This document shows positions 36,690-45,206 of a stretch of DNA of 64,000 bases, one piece after another (position 1 is the stretch's first letter; each line of letters starts with the position of its first letter). The translations under genes and the position numbers were made by a program. This DNA comes from Rhodobacter sp. Lineage in GTDB: Bacteria > Pseudomonadota > Alphaproteobacteria > Rhodobacterales > Rhodobacteraceae. The stretch lies in NCBI GenBank assembly GCA_030065095.1, contig JASJDP010000020.1, positions 1 through 64,000 of the forward strand, read 5' to 3'. Under the pieces are notes generated by a model. It was not told the origin of the DNA, did no database searches, and was given only the letters and a program-made list of their open reading frames with translations.

Positions 36690-37322
36690 TCAGCTCGGTG
36701 GACGCTTACCGGCCACGCCGATCTCAATTTCCATGTCCGCACAGGTGACAGGTTCTGCGATCGTCGACAGATCTCGGATCGACGTCTCGTGAACCTCGCG
36801 CGAGAATGCGGCGCAGCCGTCTGTCAGGAGGTATAGCGAGAAGTCCCGGACATGAGCGTCGCGCAGAGTCGACGCCACACCACCATTGGTCACGATCCCG
36901 CACAGGATCAATGTGTCGATACCGGCCTTCCGCAGCACCCACTCCATACGGGTCATGTAGAAGGCCGAGTAGGCCACTTTCTCGACAGTGATGTCGGCGG
37001 GTTGCAGCGGATCGACCAGGGCATGCCCCCATGCGCCCGGTGCGAAGTCGCCCTGGCCGAGAAACGGGCGCAATCGCTTCAGGTGCGGCGAGATGAACGG
37101 CTGTCCGCCCTTGCCGGGCACCAGGGTGAACTGGGTCGAGACGATCCAGCCTCCGGCCCGGCGCAGCGCCTCTGCCACAGGAAGCACCCGGTCTGGCAGC
37201 GCGGCGATATCGGCATTGGCCTGGCCGCCACGGGCGTAAGCTCCTTCGGGATGAAGAAAGTCGTTCTGCAGGTCGACGATCAGCAGAGCGGTGCGGCTTG
37301 GGTCAAATGGCGCGCCTGTCAT
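36690..37322 (-). CDS. Isochorismatase-fold protein lacking the catalytic cysteine
   Basis: A 210-residue cysteine-hydrolase-fold protein. The Asp (D17 in LIVDLQNDF) and Lys (K115 in TVEKVAYSAFY) of the usual triad are present, but the nucleophile position in the loop GIVTNGGVASTLRDA is Gly 148 (GGT) where the family has TNxCVxxT. A single base change from TGT would explain it. It may be inactive, or have a binding role. The start at 37322 overlaps the HyuA stop (ATGA), so it is the last gene of the operon. Upstream-extended frames to 37487 are shadows of HyuA. An active isochorismatase-family protein is present in the second island. Confidence 0.9.
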   Translation of the reverse strand: MTGAPFDPSRTALLIVDLQNDFLHPEGAYARGGQANADIAALPDRVLPVAEALRRAGGWIVSTQFTLVPGKGGQPFISPHLKRLRPFLGQGDFAPGAWGHALVDPLQPADITVEKVAYSAFYMTRMEWVLRKAGIDTLILCGIVTNGGVASTLRDAHVRDFSLYLLTDGCAAFSREVHETSIRDLSTIAEPVTCADMEIEIGVAGKRPPS

Positions 37323-39379
37323 GATGTGGCTTTCTCGGCCGAAAGGAATAGGTTGCCAAATTCGTCGACCGAAGCGGTGAGGTCCGGGTCGACGAATATC
37401 GTTGTGTCTGGTTGTTCCAACAAAGCCGGACCATCGATCCGGCTGCCGGCGGCCAGAGAGAGGCGCTGATACACCGGAGTGTCCCAAAATCGCCCATGTG
37501 CGTAGACCCGACGCATTTCGGACCGGTACGCCTCGGGCGTCTTCCCGTCGCGCGGCGCGAAGAGTGTCATGTCCAAATCGGGCCGCCGCCCCGATACCGA
37601 CACGCGGTAGTTCACCACACGCACCGGAATACCGTCGAGCAGGCGTCCATACGCGGCGCGATAGGTGCGGTCGAAGGCATCCTGGATCGCCTCTGCCGTC
37701 AGCCCGCCTGCCGGGATGTCGACCGGAACCGCCACGGTGTGGGTCTGGCCCAGATAAAGCATGTCGACCTCATAGAACCGGTCGATTCCGCGGAACGTCA
37801 CGCCCGACGATGCGACTTCGGCTTCGGTCTCTTCGGCCACGGCCTGCATTTCCGCGCCCAAGCCGCCCGCATCCAGATCGTCCAGCAGGCGGTTCACCGT
37901 CTGCACCCTGTCATAGCGCATATCCGCCACCACGCATCCGAGCGCCGAGGTGACGCCGGGATAGCGCGGCACCAGCGCGGCGCCGAGGCCGACCTCTTTG
38001 ATCAGCGCACCGGTATGCAGCGCACCGCCGCCGCCGAAGGGCATCGCGACGAACTTTGCGGGGTCGTGGCCCTTTTCGATGCTGACCAAGCGGATCGCAC
38101 CGGCCATCTTTGCGTTGGCCAGCCGCAGGACCGCCTCGGCGGCGTCTTCGGCAGCCAGGCCCAGCTTGTCGCCGATCTCGGCTTGGATCGCGGCCCGCGC
38201 AGTATCGATATCCAGCCGGTCGAGCTTGCCGCCGATGGGTCGCTCGGCATTGATCCGGCCAAGCACCAGATTGGCATCGGTCACCGTTGGCCGCGTGTTC
38301 CCCTGACCATAGCAAACCGGGCCGGGGTGTGACCCGGCGCTCTCCGGCCCGACCTGCAACAACCCGCTGCGGTCCACCCAGGCGATCGAGCCGCCGCCCG
38401 CGCCAATCGTTGTTATCTCGATCATCGGCGTCCGCACGACCATGCCGAAATCTATCGAAGTCTGCGGCGCCAGCTCGACCCGACCGTCGGCGACCAGCGA
38501 AACATCGAACGACGTGCCGCCCATGTCACAGGTGATGATGTTGTCGAACCCTGCCGCGCTGGCGACGGCGCGTGCCGCGATCACCCCCGCCGCCGGGCCG
38601 GAAAGCGCTGTGCGCACCGGATACCGTTTGGCTGCGTCGATCGACATCACCCCGCCATTCGACTGCACGATGAGGACGTCGCCGGCAAAGGCGCTTTGGT
38701 CCAAAGCAACCTCAAGCCGGTCGAGATACGCCGAGACCACGGGCTGCAGATAGGCGTTCAAGGCGGCCGAACTCAGCCGCTCGAATTCGCGGATTTCCGG
38801 CAGGATCTCGGTCGCCGCCGTGACATAGCCGTTTGGCCAAACCGCGCGCACCGCCTCCACCGCGCGGCGCTCGTTTTCGGCGTTGGCGTATCCGTTGATA
38901 AAGAACACGCAGACCGCCTGGCAGCCTGCCTCCAGCAACTCCCGCGCCGCCTCTCGCACCTGCGCTGCGTCTACCGGCTCCAGGACCGTCCCGTCAGCCA
39001 AAACCCGCTCATCGACCTCCAGCCGTAGCTGCCGCGACACCACCGGCTCGAACGACCCGCGCAATCCCCAGGTCGTCGGCCGGTCCCGGCGTCGCATCTC
39101 AAGGACGTCCTTGAACCCACGCGTGGTGATGATGCCGGTCCTGGCGCCCTTGCGTTCAAGCAGCGCATTGGTGCCCACTGTGGTCCCATGGACGACCGTG
39201 CTGATCGTCGCGAAGTCCTCGACCTCGCGCCCGATCCCTTCGATGAGTCCCCTGGACTGGTCGCCGAAGGTCGAAGGCACCTTGGTGATCGCGATCTCTC
39301 CGCTGGCTTCATCCAGCACGAACACGTCCGTGAACGTGCCGCCCACATCGACGCCGACGATATGTGCCGGGCCGATCAT
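37319..39379 (-). CDS. HyuA-type hydantoinase/oxoprolinase subunit
   Basis: A 686-residue protein of the HyuA family (ATP-dependent hydantoinase/5-oxoprolinase/acetone carboxylase). The N-terminal actin-like ATPase fold is visible: IVGVDVGGTFTDVFVLDE at the start, RRRDRPTTWGLRG, GPAAGVIAARAVASAA and ITCDMGGTSFDVSLV. Length is typical. With HyuB it would open a lactam, imide or hydantoin ring, or activate a carbonyl substrate, at ATP expense; the exact substrate cannot be read. The ATG overlaps the HyuB stop by 4 bases, so the subunits are made together. Confidence 0.92.
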   Translation of the reverse strand: MIGPAHIVGVDVGGTFTDVFVLDEASGEIAITKVPSTFGDQSRGLIEGIGREVEDFATISTVVHGTTVGTNALLERKGARTGIITTRGFKDVLEMRRRDRPTTWGLRGSFEPVVSRQLRLEVDERVLADGTVLEPVDAAQVREAARELLEAGCQAVCVFFINGYANAENERRAVEAVRAVWPNGYVTAATEILPEIREFERLSSAALNAYLQPVVSAYLDRLEVALDQSAFAGDVLIVQSNGGVMSIDAAKRYPVRTALSGPAAGVIAARAVASAAGFDNIITCDMGGTSFDVSLVADGRVELAPQTSIDFGMVVRTPMIEITTIGAGGGSIAWVDRSGLLQVGPESAGSHPGPVCYGQGNTRPTVTDANLVLGRINAERPIGGKLDRLDIDTARAAIQAEIGDKLGLAAEDAAEAVLRLANAKMAGAIRLVSIEKGHDPAKFVAMPFGGGGALHTGALIKEVGLGAALVPRYPGVTSALGCVVADMRYDRVQTVNRLLDDLDAGGLGAEMQAVAEETEAEVASSGVTFRGIDRFYEVDMLYLGQTHTVAVPVDIPAGGLTAEAIQDAFDRTYRAAYGRLLDGIPVRVVNYRVSVSGRRPDLDMTLFAPRDGKTPEAYRSEMRRVYAHGRFWDTPVYQRLSLAAGSRIDGPALLEQPDTTIFVDPDLTASVDEFGNLFLSAEKATS

Positions 39380-41031
39380 CCACCGGCCTTTTCGGTGACG
39401 TATCCCAGTTCGATATCTCGCACCCGCGCCGCGTTGCTGCGCGCATCCTTGGCGCCATAACCGCCGCCGCCCGGGGTCTCCAGTCGTACGCGCTGGCCTT
39501 TCTTCAGATGGATGCCAACCATCTTCGACACCATCGGCGGCTCATGCTCGCCATCGTCCTGCTGAAAGAAGAACCGGTTCGCCGCCCCTGCGCCGCCGCC
39601 AACCACACCAGCCGGTGCATATTTGCCCCGTTCGCCGAAGAGAAACGCGGTCGCCTCGTCCTCCAGCAGCTCGATTTCATAGACCGCGCCCAGCCCGCCG
39701 TGGAATTTGCCTTCGCCACCGGAATCCGGCCGCAGCGCCCATTGCCGGAAGCAGACCGGATAAGCGGCCTCCAAGATCTCCAGGGGCGGGATCGTTGCGG
39801 TCGAGATCGGCGCGTTGCCGTGGTTCAGCCCATCGCCGGCACCATGCGCCCCGTGCCCGCCGCCGAAGAAGGAAAACATCACCCAGCGCTGGCCGTTCTT
39901 GCGGTGCCCGGCCAGCGACAGCGCGTTGATCGTCCCGTAGGCGCATGCCATCGCGTCATCCGGCGCAATCTGGGCCACCGCCTGGAAAACCACGTCGATC
40001 AAACGCAGAATGGTTTCGGTATAACCGGCCGTGGGTTTCGGCGCCGTGACCGACAGGATCGACTCCGGGTCGATCCGGAATTCCACCGGCTCCAGCACGC
40101 CGGCATTCGCCGGCACGTCGCCGAAGATGTGCTTCAGCGCGACGTAGCAGGCAGCGATGGTCGTCGCGCGCGAGATGTTCACCGGCCCCCGGCAGGCCTT
40201 GGCCGAGCGGGTGAAATCCAGCACCATGCGGTCGCCCTCGATGATGAGATCCAGTGCGATCTTCAACGGATCGTCCGTCACCCCGTCATTGTCGAGCCAG
40301 TCATCCGCCGACACCTTGCCTCGCGGCAGGTCCGAGATATACGCCCGCATCATCTCGGCGGCGCGGTCCTTCAGCGCAGCCAGACATGCGGCGGCGGTTG
40401 CGTCGCCGTATTCATCCAGCAGCGCGTGCACCCGCCGCTCGCCGAGTTCCAGCGCGTTGATCTGGCCGTTGAGATCGCCGTAAAGCGACATCGGCAGCCG
40501 TGAATTGGCTGACAGGATGTCGACGATATCCTGTTGAAAGGCGCCCTGATCGTAAAGCTTTACCGGCGGGATCAACATGCCCTCCTGGAACACCTCGGTC
40601 GCCGCCGGGTTGTAATTGCCCGGCACATTGCCGCCGACATCGTGCCAATGCCCGACCGAGGCGAGGTAGCAGAACACATTGCCATCCCGGAACACCGGTT
40701 TCACCAGCCGGAAATCGCTCAGATGCGTGCCGCCGTCATACGGGTCGTTGAAGATCCAGACATCGCCCTCGTTCGCGCCGCCTTGTGCCGCGGCTTTGTC
40801 GATCACTGCCTTCACCGCAAAGGCCATTACGCCGACAAAGATCGGCAAGCCCGATTTGCCCTGCACCAGCGTCTCGCCACTCTGTGCGTCGTAAAGTCCG
40901 TGCGACGCGTCGTGCGCCTCGGCGATGATCGGATTGAATGCCGAGCGGAACAATGTCGCGTCCATCTCGTCTGCGATCTGTTCGAAGCGACCCTTGAGGA
41001 TCGCCAGGGTGACCGGGTCAATCGCTGTCAT
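39376..41031 (-). CDS. HyuB-type hydantoinase/oxoprolinase subunit
   Basis: A 551-residue HyuB-family protein, the partner of the next gene. Recognisable motifs are AIDPVTLAILKGRFEQIADE at the start, FRSAFNPIIAEAHDAS, DVWIFNDPYDGGTHLSD, and GGGHGAHGAGDGLNHGNAP near residues 375-393. The last part is glycine-rich (ETPGGGGYG). The start is put at 41031, with a GAGG ribosome site, and overlaps the lyase stop by 14 bases. HyuA/HyuB pairs act on 5-oxoproline, hydantoins, caprolactam and related rings. A second function in the same operon, a maleate-type hydro-lyase, suggests a cyclic imide or lactam substrate. Confidence 0.92.
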   Translation of the reverse strand: MTAIDPVTLAILKGRFEQIADEMDATLFRSAFNPIIAEAHDASHGLYDAQSGETLVQGKSGLPIFVGVMAFAVKAVIDKAAAQGGANEGDVWIFNDPYDGGTHLSDFRLVKPVFRDGNVFCYLASVGHWHDVGGNVPGNYNPAATEVFQEGMLIPPVKLYDQGAFQQDIVDILSANSRLPMSLYGDLNGQINALELGERRVHALLDEYGDATAAACLAALKDRAAEMMRAYISDLPRGKVSADDWLDNDGVTDDPLKIALDLIIEGDRMVLDFTRSAKACRGPVNISRATTIAACYVALKHIFGDVPANAGVLEPVEFRIDPESILSVTAPKPTAGYTETILRLIDVVFQAVAQIAPDDAMACAYGTINALSLAGHRKNGQRWVMFSFFGGGHGAHGAGDGLNHGNAPISTATIPPLEILEAAYPVCFRQWALRPDSGGEGKFHGGLGAVYEIELLEDEATAFLFGERGKYAPAGVVGGGAGAANRFFFQQDDGEHEPPMVSKMVGIHLKKGQRVRLETPGGGGYGAKDARSNAARVRDIELGYVTEKAGG

Positions 41032-41890
41032 CGCGCCCCTCGAACCTTCGCCCCAATTCAAGCATCTCCGGCGTTCCGATCACGTCGTTCAGCGCGCTGA
41101 AATCGAACATCCGGTCGCGGAACCCGGCATTGGACCCGGTGGCGATCAGGTTGCCGTAATACTCCCGCGCCCTGGCTGCCAGCGTCCGTACGATCCCGCC
41201 GGGAAAGATCACCAGCGAGAACCCCAGTTCCTGAAGTTCCTGCGCCGTTAAGGCCGGGGTCTTGCCGCCCTCGACCATGTTCGCCATCAACGGCAACCGA
41301 TCGGCAAAGCTGTCCGAGATCTGCCTGAGTTGGGCCATCGACTGGGGCGCCTCGACAAAGAGCATGTCCGCCCCGGCCTCGGAATACCGCTCGGCGCGAT
41401 CAAGCGCTGCGTCGAACCCCTCGACCGAAATCGCGTCCGTACGAGCGATGATCAGCGTTTCTTCGCTGGAGCGCGCGTCGCAGGCTGCTGCGATCTTGCC
41501 CACCATCTCGGCTGCGGAAACCAGCGTCTTACCGTCGAGATGCCCACAGCGTTTCGGCAACGTTTGGTCTTCGAATTGCAGGGCATTGGCGCCCATCCGC
41601 TCGAACGCCCGCGTCGTACGCTGCACGTTCAGCGCATTGCCGAACCCGTTGTCGGCATCGACCACGATCGGCAGTGCGATCCGGTCGCGTAGCACGGCGA
41701 TGGTGTCGGCCACCTCGCTCATCGCGACCAGCCCAATATCGGGCCTTCCAAAACGGGTATAGGCGATGGCAGCACCCGACAGGTACACCGCCTGTGCGCC
41801 GGCCTGTTCGGCGATCAAACCGGTCAGCGCATCGAACACGCCGGGCGCAAGCAATATGTCGGGCTGGGAAAGGCGGGCGCGAAGGCTCAT
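41018..41890 (-). CDS. Isocitrate lyase/PEP mutase family lyase
   Basis: A 290-residue TIM-barrel lyase. It has the family's LLAPGVFDALTGLIAE start, AVYLSGAAIAYTR, the metal-binding VDADNGFGNALN and the active-site loop EDQTLPKRCGH with its catalytic Cys, followed by IIARTDA. Relatives cleave C4-C6 2-hydroxyacids (methylisocitrate, dimethylmalate) or decarboxylate oxaloacetate. The adjacent LeuC/LeuD-type hydro-lyase, overlapping by 4 bases, matches the dimethylmaleate hydratase/2,3-dimethylmalate lyase pairing of nicotinate fermenters, giving pyruvate and a fatty acid. The exact C-C cleavage is inference. Confidence 0.92.
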   Translation of the reverse strand: MSLRARLSQPDILLAPGVFDALTGLIAEQAGAQAVYLSGAAIAYTRFGRPDIGLVAMSEVADTIAVLRDRIALPIVVDADNGFGNALNVQRTTRAFERMGANALQFEDQTLPKRCGHLDGKTLVSAAEMVGKIAAACDARSSEETLIIARTDAISVEGFDAALDRAERYSEAGADMLFVEAPQSMAQLRQISDSFADRLPLMANMVEGGKTPALTAQELQELGFSLVIFPGGIVRTLAARAREYYGNLIATGSNAGFRDRMFDFSALNDVIGTPEMLELGRRFEGRDDSD

Positions 41891-42390
41891 CGCGCAGCCT
41901 CACGCTGCGCAGCAAAGCGTCTTTTCAGATGAGGTACCAGACCGCCGTCGGAAAGGAGCGCGCGCAGGTTGTCGGGCAGCGGCTCCAGCGGGACGGCGCG
42001 GACTTTGTCAGTCAGGTGCAGGGTCGAAGACGGCAGATCGAGCGTCGCCCGGTCGCCCTCTTCGATCCCGTCCAAATCGGGCAAGACCAGCACCGGCAGG
42101 CCCAGATTGACCGCGTTGCGATAGAAGATCCCGGCGAAGGACCGCGCCAGAACTGCGGCGATGCCCAGATGCTTCAAAGCCTCGGCGGCCTGTTCGCGCG
42201 ACGAGCCAATCCCGAAATTGCGCCCTGCCACCAAGATATCGCCGGGACGCACAGATCCCGCGAAATCCGGGCGCAGCGCCTCCAGACAATGCGTCGCCAG
42301 CACCTCGATCCCGCCGCGCATGTACCGCCCCGAAGCAAGCTGATCGGTATCGACATTGTCGCCGACCAAAAAGATGCGCCCCCCGCTCAT
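41887..42390 (-). CDS. LeuD-type hydro-lyase small subunit
   Basis: A 167-residue aconitase-superfamily swivelling domain. Motifs are FLVGDNVDTDQLASGRYMRG at the N-terminus, LVAGRNFGIGSSREQAAEAL and SFAGIFYRNAVNLGLPVLVL. It is shorter than many LeuD proteins of leucine synthesis (about 200 residues), which matches the archaeal/degradative short type. It overlaps both neighbours by 4 bases. With the large subunit it dehydrates or hydrates a 2-hydroxyacid. Because it sits in a catabolic operon with no leucine genes, a dimethylmaleate hydratase-like or other maleate hydratase role is more likely than isopropylmalate isomerase. Confidence 0.92.
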   Translation of the reverse strand: MSGGRIFLVGDNVDTDQLASGRYMRGGIEVLATHCLEALRPDFAGSVRPGDILVAGRNFGIGSSREQAAEALKHLGIAAVLARSFAGIFYRNAVNLGLPVLVLPDLDGIEEGDRATLDLPSSTLHLTDKVRAVPLEPLPDNLRALLSDGGLVPHLKRRFAAQREAAR

Positions 42391-43661
42391 GCGGCCTCCT
42401 CAGGCAAAAACTCACGCGGGTCCGTGATCTCTCCGGTCACGGCAGAGGCGGCTACGGTCAGCGGCGAGGCCAGCCAGACCTCGGAACTGGCATCGCCCAT
42501 TCGTCCGCGGAAATTCCGCGCGGTGGACGAGATGCAGATCACGCCTGCGCCCAAACGGTGTGCGCCGTAGCCGGCGCAGATGCCGCAGGCGTTCGGTAAC
42601 AGCGTGGCGCCGGCCTCCTCCAGCGCCTTCAGCGTCCCATCTGCGGCGGCGCGGTCTTGGTCCTGACGCGAGGATGGCGCGACCAGCAAGCTGACACCAT
42701 CCCTCGTCCTGCGGCCCCGCAACACAGAGGCCGCCGCACGCAGGTCGTCGTATTTCGCACCTGTGCAAGCACCGATATAGGCCACGTCAACGCCAGTTTT
42801 CGGCGCATCGGTCACCGGGCCGGCATTGGCAGGCGAATGCGGTGCGGCGACCTGCGGAACCAGCACCGATGCATCGAAGCGGTGATGCGCCAGCAGCTCT
42901 GCGCCGGGGTCGGTCGCCAGATCGCGCTCCGGGCCGACCGGAACGCCCCGCTTCGCCAGATATTCCGCCGTCACCGCATCCGGCGCGATCAGCCCGGTCT
43001 GTGCGCCCAACTCGGCGGCCATGTTCGACAGCGTCATGCGCTCTTGCATCGACAACGCAGCAATGGCCTCGCCAGTGTATTCCACCGCCTGATACTGCCC
43101 GCCATCCATGCCCAGCCGCCCGCAAAGCGCCAGCATGATATCCTTGGCGACGACGCCCCTGCCCAGCCGTCCGGTCCACTCCAGCAGGATCGTGCCGGGC
43201 ACCTTGATCCAGATCTCGCCAGTGGCCAGCACACCAGCCATTTCCGTGGCGCCGACGCCAAACATATACGCTCCGAACGCCCCGCCGGTCGGCGAATGGC
43301 TATCACCGCCGACCACGAACATGCCCGGCCGCAGATGCCCGCGCTCGGGCAGCACCACATGGCATATGCCCTGTCCGTCATGGAACGCCACCTGCTTGTC
43401 CCGCGCCCAGTCGCGGGTCAGTTGCAGAATGCGCGCCCCTTCGCCGGTATCACCCGGCACGAAATGGTCCGAGATCAGAACCACCTTGTCGCGATCCCAA
43501 AGCCCGACACCCAGGTCCTGCAGGATCGGCTCCACCCGCCGCGGCCCGCCGCTGTCGTGGATCATCGCCAGGTCGACCTGCGCTGTCACCACATCGCCAG
43601 GCGTCACGCGCACGCGGCCCGCTGCCCGGGCGATGATCTTCTGCGCCAGGGTCGCCGCCAT
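42387..43661 (-). CDS. LeuC-type hydro-lyase large subunit
   Basis: A 424-residue [4Fe-4S] hydro-lyase of the aconitase superfamily. Three cluster ligands are visible: the Cys in YIGACTGAKYDDL and the CxxC of PNACGICAGYGAH. The N-terminus has the usual TLAQKIIARAAGR and VISDHFVPGDTGEG. It overlaps the small subunit gene by 4 bases. About 420 residues is the length of the archaeal/homoaconitase-like split type, as used by dimethylmaleate hydratase. It starts 2 bases after the regulator gene stop. Substrate is inferred from context only. Confidence 0.92.
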   Translation of the reverse strand: MAATLAQKIIARAAGRVRVTPGDVVTAQVDLAMIHDSGGPRRVEPILQDLGVGLWDRDKVVLISDHFVPGDTGEGARILQLTRDWARDKQVAFHDGQGICHVVLPERGHLRPGMFVVGGDSHSPTGGAFGAYMFGVGATEMAGVLATGEIWIKVPGTILLEWTGRLGRGVVAKDIMLALCGRLGMDGGQYQAVEYTGEAIAALSMQERMTLSNMAAELGAQTGLIAPDAVTAEYLAKRGVPVGPERDLATDPGAELLAHHRFDASVLVPQVAAPHSPANAGPVTDAPKTGVDVAYIGACTGAKYDDLRAAASVLRGRRTRDGVSLLVAPSSRQDQDRAAADGTLKALEEAGATLLPNACGICAGYGAHRLGAGVICISSTARNFRGRMGDASSEVWLASPLTVAASAVTGEITDPREFLPEEAA

Positions 43662-43663
43662 CC

Positions 43664-44512
43664 TCAGGCCTCCGCCCCGAAAGCGGGCGCGTCCGCGGTT
43701 TGCGCGATCATCCCGGCTGCGGGCGTCCAGGTCTTGCCGTCGTCACCCTCGACCCGCCGCATTGACATCGCAAAGCGGTAGACGTCCGGGCGATAGAGTG
43801 CCCGGATAAATTCCACCGGGCGCTCGTTCACATCCCGCACCGTGCGTTGCACTTCGATCAACGGGTTGCCCGGCGCAACCTCCAGCGCTGCCGCCACATC
43901 CGGATCGGCCAGCGTCGCGCTTATCGTTTGCGATGCCGAGGCCACGGTTACACCCGCCGCCTCGAGAAGCTTCAGCAGCGCCACATCGCCCAGATCATCC
44001 GCGGCATACTTTCGCCCGATCTCCTCGGGTACGTGCGTCACCAGATGCGACATCGGCACACCCTTGAGCCGCCGCATCCGCACCGCACGCTGCACCGGCG
44101 CGCCCGGCGGCAAGGCCAAGGCGGCGGCAACCGCCGCCGTCGCCGGAACGTAGCCGAACTCCAGAACGGACACGTCGGTGTCCCGCGCCATGGCCGAGAC
44201 GTTTTCCAGCCAACCCTCGAGGGCCGCGTTCATCACCTGACCGCCAAGCGCCTCGGCGACGCGCGTACCACGGCCCCGTTCGCGCACGACAAGACCGGCA
44301 TCTGCCAGATCATTAAGCGCACGCTTCACCGTTATGCGAGAGACGCCCAACTCGTCGCAAAGCTCGTGCTCGCTGGGCAGCAGGTCACCCGGCGCCAGCT
44401 CTCCCGAACCGATCCGCGCCTTCAGGATCAGAAATATCTGCCGGTAAAGCGGCATGCCAGGGCCACGGTCCAGTTTACCGATGGGAACAGTCTGTCGGGC
44501 TGAGGTGGCCAA
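43664..44512 (-). CDS. GntR-family (HutC type) transcriptional regulator
   Basis: A 282-residue regulator. The N-terminal winged helix (MPLYRQIFLILKARIGSGEL, LPSEHELCDELGVSRITVKR and GLVVRERGRGTRV) is of the GntR type, and the C-terminal ~180 residues are a UTRA ligand domain (VQRAVRMRRLKGVPMSHLVTHVP, then PLIEVQRTVRDVNERPVEFIRALYRPDVYRF). HutC-type members sense small acids or amides and usually repress the operon they head. It is the first gene of the minus operon and is divergent from the TRAP genes; a palindrome in the shared intergenic region is the expected operator. Confidence 0.93.
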   Translation of the reverse strand: MATSARQTVPIGKLDRGPGMPLYRQIFLILKARIGSGELAPGDLLPSEHELCDELGVSRITVKRALNDLADAGLVVRERGRGTRVAEALGGQVMNAALEGWLENVSAMARDTDVSVLEFGYVPATAAVAAALALPPGAPVQRAVRMRRLKGVPMSHLVTHVPEEIGRKYAADDLGDVALLKLLEAAGVTVASASQTISATLADPDVAAALEVAPGNPLIEVQRTVRDVNERPVEFIRALYRPDVYRFAMSMRRVEGDDGKTWTPAAGMIAQTADAPAFGAEA

Positions 44513-44543
44513 AACTACACCGCGCGTATCTGTTGACGATATA

Positions 44544-44563
44544 ATGATATATCTTTATGTCAT
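44544..44563. promoter_or_regulatory. Likely GntR operator between the divergent operons
   Basis: ATGATATA-TCTT-TATGTCAT is an inverted repeat with 7 of 8 arm bases matching. It lies in an AT-rich strip flanked by TTGAC (44533) and GTCAA (44571-44575), which can serve as -35 boxes for both directions; the minus strand has TTGACC, a 17-base spacer and ATATAT. Binding here would block both promoters at once. Confidence 0.6.
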
Positions 44564-44713
44564 TTAAAAGGTCAACGCGTAAATCCGGCGCACAAGCCCG
44601 GCGCGGACCGGAACCGACAAGGGGGTGTCGCGATGTTCAGTGGCTTGCATCCGATCCGTCTCCGGCGCTGCCGGATCGACGGGGTCCGATAGACTATGGC
44701 GGGCGAGGGCGGC

Positions 44714-45205
44714 ATGCTGAAGCGCCTCGACGACCTGCTCGAAAAGGCGCTCTACTACGCCTCGGGCATCCTTTTGATCATCATCGCAACGGCCGTGTTC
44801 TACGCCGTCACCATGCGCTACGTCTTCAACGAACCGCCGCTTTGGGCCGACGAGGCGCCGCGTGCGTTCTTTCTTTGGATGACCTATCTCGGCATCGCGG
44901 TGGCCACCAAGCGCGGCCAGAACATCCGCGTGACGCATTTCATCGACAAGGTCGCCGCCAAGCCGCGCATGATCCTGGAAACGTTCATGCACATCCTGGT
45001 GCTGATCATGCTGGCGACATTGGTGTGGTTCAACATGCCGATCCTGAAGCTGCAGGCAGGCGGCAGCATGCTGTCCACGGGCTGGAGCTTCGTCTGGCTC
45101 TACGCGCCGGTCTCGGTCGGCAGCCTTCTGATGCTGTTTTATCAAAGCCGGCTGATGATCCGCACCGTGATGGACTACCGCGCGGCAACCGGCGGAGGCG
45201 CGTAG
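44714..45205 (+). CDS. TRAP transporter small permease (DctQ)
   Basis: A 163-residue membrane protein with four predicted helices (LYYASGILLIIIATAVFYAVTM, AFFLWMTYLGIAVA, TFMHILVLIMLATLVWF, WLYAPVSVGSLLMLFY). The FNEPPLWADEAPRAFFLWMTYLG motif is typical of DctQ subunits. I choose the ATG at 44714, with GAGGGCGGC upstream, over 44696, which lacks a ribosome site. It is the first of three TRAP genes, followed by the large permease after one base, and together they import an organic acid using the sodium or proton gradient. Confidence 0.92.
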   Translation: MLKRLDDLLEKALYYASGILLIIIATAVFYAVTMRYVFNEPPLWADEAPRAFFLWMTYLGIAVATKRGQNIRVTHFIDKVAAKPRMILETFMHILVLIMLATLVWFNMPILKLQAGGSMLSTGWSFVWLYAPVSVGSLLMLFYQSRLMIRTVMDYRAATGGGA

Positions 45206-45206
45206 G

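Noticed and set aside
41887-43661. Leucine-synthesis isopropylmalate isomerase
   Set aside because: No leuA or leuB nearby, and the operon is catabolic with a GntR regulator and a PEP-mutase-type lyase.
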